From: Candidatus Aminicenantes bacterium | GTDB lineage: Bacteria > Acidobacteriota > Aminicenantia > Aminicenantales > UBA4085 | Assembly: GCA_026393855.1 (NCBI GenBank) | Contig: JAPKZJ010000072.1 | Coordinates: 1 to 64,000, forward strand | Length of the DNA: 64,000 bases | Reading direction: 5' to 3' | Part shown: positions 62,398 to 64,000 of the stretch, piece by piece | Numbering within the stretch: the first letter of the stretch is position 1 | Layout: each line of letters starts with the position of its first letter | The notes under the pieces: model-generated | Databases searched by the model: none | The model's input: only the letters and a program-made list of their open reading frames with translations | What the model was told of the DNA's origin: nothing | Position numbers and translations under genes: made by a program

Positions 62398-63267
62398 ATG
62401 AGCGTCATGAGAATCTACGGCAAGGGCCTGCAGGAAGCCCTGATCCGGCCGCAGGCGGTTTTCGTCTTCTGGGCCGTCAACGTCGTCTTCGCCTCGGCCG
62501 TTTACGCCGTCGCCGCCTCGGTCCTGGCCGCGCCGCTGGCTCGCAGCTTGAGCGGCGACGCCCTGATGTCCGGACAGGCGACCGACGTCCTGATCGAAGT
62601 CCTGACCGGCTCCGGCCCCGCCTTGAACGCCCTGCTGACCGCGGCGGCAGCCCTGCTCGGCCTGTACTTATTCGTCTCGCCGTTCCTCTACGGCGGAGTG
62701 CTCAGCGAGCTGGTTCGGCTGCGCGAGGCCCAGGGCTTCGCCGCTTCGTTCTGGGCGGGCGGCGGGAAATATTACGGGCGCTTCTTCCGCGTTGCCGCGC
62801 TATCGCTGCTGCTTTGGGTCCCGGCGGCATTCCTCTTTTTCCTGGCCGGGCGTGGGATCGCCGCGGCCGGGCCTGATCCGGCGCGGGAAAAAGTCCAGTT
62901 CCTGTTGGTCTTGGCCCGGATCGCCATCGGGCTATTCCTCTTCTTCCTGGTCAAGATGATGCTGGATTACGCCCGGATCCGGATCGCAGTCACAGAGGGG
63001 CGGAGCGCCCTGGCCGCCCTGGGTTGGGCCGTCGTTTTCGTCGTCCGCAAGTTGGTCCGGACGCTGGCGTTATATTATCTGCTGGGCTTGACGGCCCTGG
63101 CCGGGTTCGCCGCTTACTGGCTCCTGCAGGCGTCTTTCGCTCGGACGACGACGGCGGCCGTCCTGTCCGGATTCTGTCTGGTTCAAATTCACATTCTTTG
63201 GCGGTGTTGGATCAAAGTGGCCTACCAGGCCGCCGAGCTCAAGCTCTACGCCCTGGAAGCCCATTAA
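62398..63267 (+). CDS. Polytopic membrane protein, unknown function
   Basis: 289 residues, SD GAGGAGAG. About six hydrophobic helices (about 20-45, 78-105, 130-153, 172-200, 225-250, 255-275) separated by basic loops (YGRFFR, YARIRIA, VRKLVRT). No domain is recognised. Its place 10 bases after the M1 peptidase suggests a shared envelope role, perhaps as a transporter-like or anchoring partner, but nothing in the sequence confirms it. Confidence 0.72.
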   Translation: MSVMRIYGKGLQEALIRPQAVFVFWAVNVVFASAVYAVAASVLAAPLARSLSGDALMSGQATDVLIEVLTGSGPALNALLTAAAALLGLYLFVSPFLYGGVLSELVRLREAQGFAASFWAGGGKYYGRFFRVAALSLLLWVPAAFLFFLAGRGIAAAGPDPAREKVQFLLVLARIAIGLFLFFLVKMMLDYARIRIAVTEGRSALAALGWAVVFVVRKLVRTLALYYLLGLTALAGFAAYWLLQASFARTTTAAVLSGFCLVQIHILWRCWIKVAYQAAELKLYALEAH

Positions 63268-63274
63268 CGCGGCT

Positions 63275-63466
63275 TTAACGGAAGCCGCGCAGGGCTCGGG
63301 CCGGGAGCGTGATGACGGCCTTGAAGAGATCGAAGACGGCGTCGACGGTGATGCCGATCAGCCGGAACGGAAGCACAAGCAGCCAGACGATCGGATAGAG
63401 GACGACGGCCAACAGGGCCAGCGGCCAACACAGGATGAACAGGATCAGCCAAAGCAGAAGATTCAT
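63275..63466 (-). CDS. Small membrane protein, 63 residues
   Basis: ATG at 63466 with GAGGTG 6 bases upstream. Two hydrophobic stretches (about 2-24 and 25-48, rich in Leu/Trp/Val) and a basic C-terminus (LPARALRGFR). It resembles many unnamed two-helix small membrane proteins and has no assigned role. It is convergent with the polytopic membrane protein gene, 7 bases away. Confidence 0.6.
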   Translation of the reverse strand: MNLLLWLILFILCWPLALLAVVLYPIVWLLVLPFRLIGITVDAVFDLFKAVITLPARALRGFR

Positions 63467-63514
63467 CGGCGCACCTCGTCACACGATGATACGGGAACGG
63501 GGAGGGAAAGGTTC

Positions 63515-64000
63515 ATGAGCTCTGATCGGGAACAGCAAGTCCTCGCGGCCCTCGCCGCGCTCGGCCTGGCCTACGCCAAGCGCGATCACCCGCCCGCGGC
63601 CACGGTCGAGGAGGCCGTCGGATATTGGCAAGGCATCCCCGGCGCCCATTGCAAGAATCTTTTCCTGCGCAATAAAAAGGGGAATCATCACTACCTGGTC
63701 ATTGCCGAGCACCGGCGGCCGATCGACCTCAAGGCCCTGGCCAAGATTCTCCCGGACGACCGCCTCAGCTTCGCCTCCGACGAGCGGCTGGCCCGCCACC
63801 TCGGAGTGACCCCGGGGGCGGTCTCGCCCTTCGGCTTGATCAACGACGAGGCCCGGGCGGTGGTCGTCATCGTCGACGAGGGCCTCCGCGAGGCCGCATT
63901 CGTAAGCTTCCACCCCAACGTCAACACCTCCACGGTGACGATTTCTTGGGCGGCCTTCCAGGCCTTTCTGGCCTGGCGGGGGAACCCGGTCCGCACCGTC
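63515..64000 (+). CDS. Prolyl-tRNA editing protein ProXp-ala/PrdX (YbaK superfamily), 3' end off window
   Basis: 162 residues visible from ATG 63515 (GGAGGGAAAGG upstream); the frame is open to the edge and the family is about 165-175 residues, so only the last few are missing. Marks: HCKNLFLRNKKGNHHYLVI (substrate pocket Lys, given here to 19 residues), LSFASDERL, LGVTPGAVSPFGLIND and FHPNVNTSTVTIS. It hydrolyses Ala mischarged on tRNA(Pro) in trans, guarding translation fidelity. With GatDE, it is the second tRNA-quality enzyme in the window, but they are not linked. Confidence 0.9.
   Translation, partial: MSSDREQQVLAALAALGLAYAKRDHPPAATVEEAVGYWQGIPGAHCKNLFLRNKKGNHHYLVIAEHRRPIDLKALAKILPDDRLSFASDERLARHLGVTPGAVSPFGLINDEARAVVVIVDEGLREAAFVSFHPNVNTSTVTISWAAFQAFLAWRGNPVRTV

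Overview
The window looks like chromosomal DNA of a high-GC, diderm (Gram-negative type) bacterium. The evidence is lipobox lipoproteins, Tat and Sec signal peptides, a C-terminal-Phe outer-membrane barrel protein, a sigma-54 activator, EngB, good Shine-Dalgarno (SD) sites and sigma-70-like promoters. The mix of many exported peptidases and glycosidases, B12/radical SAM (rSAM) enzymes, Etf-linked dehydrogenase genes and GatDE would fit a candidate phylum such as Aminicenantes or a neighbour of Acidobacteriota. That placement is inference and nothing here proves it. I see no rRNA, tRNA, CRISPR array, prophage or insertion sequence.

Layout. 1-3262: glcD-etfA-etfB operon (FAD hydroxyacid dehydrogenase plus electron-transfer flavoprotein), minus strand. 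3411-10559: polysaccharide deacetylase, a P-loop kinase-like gene with a damaged or non-canonical start, and a divergent pair of exported repeat proteins (14-WD40 caspase-like protease; TPR protein). 10613-15706: OmpR-type two-component system, B12-binding rSAM protein, RhlE-like helicase. 15865-19946: erythromycin-esterase-like protein, a 46-residue membrane protein, then a leader-like/thioredoxin-like protein followed directly by a second B12/rSAM enzyme (candidate peptide-modification locus). 20110-25322: PEGA-FGE-fold protein, M28 peptidase, glycosidase-like lipoprotein, PAP2 phosphatase. 25468-30469: NtrC-type regulator plus a six-PAS hybrid kinase. 30466-31516: superoxide reductase, a 57-residue Hsp20-arm-like peptide and a zinc-ribbon protein. 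31757-35367: heterodimeric ABC exporter with one degenerate ATP site. 35431-44283: GH106-like enzyme, D-amino-acid aminotransferase, EngB, GIY-YIG protein, DUF3810 protein, MetH-reactivation-like protein, AMIN-barrel protein. 44606-50409: unknown large exported protein, DUF72 protein, Tat-exported FAD oxidoreductase. 50552-53874: gatE-gatD, the Glu-tRNA(Gln) amidotransferase known as the archaeal type. 54201-64000: membrane proteins, a PP2C/SpoIIE phosphatase, S9 and M1 peptidases, and a ProXp/YbaK trans-editing protein cut by the window edge.

Most striking non-coding structure: the only four intergenic gaps above 300 bases all lie between convergent genes, and each is almost filled by one large element with complementary ends. 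Three of the four are copies of one dispersed repeat. Their inner cores are conserved, but their outer arms have unrelated sequences that remain self-complementary in each copy. This covariation points to selection on a giant hairpin, as RNA or DNA, and is my lead candidate for something undescribed.
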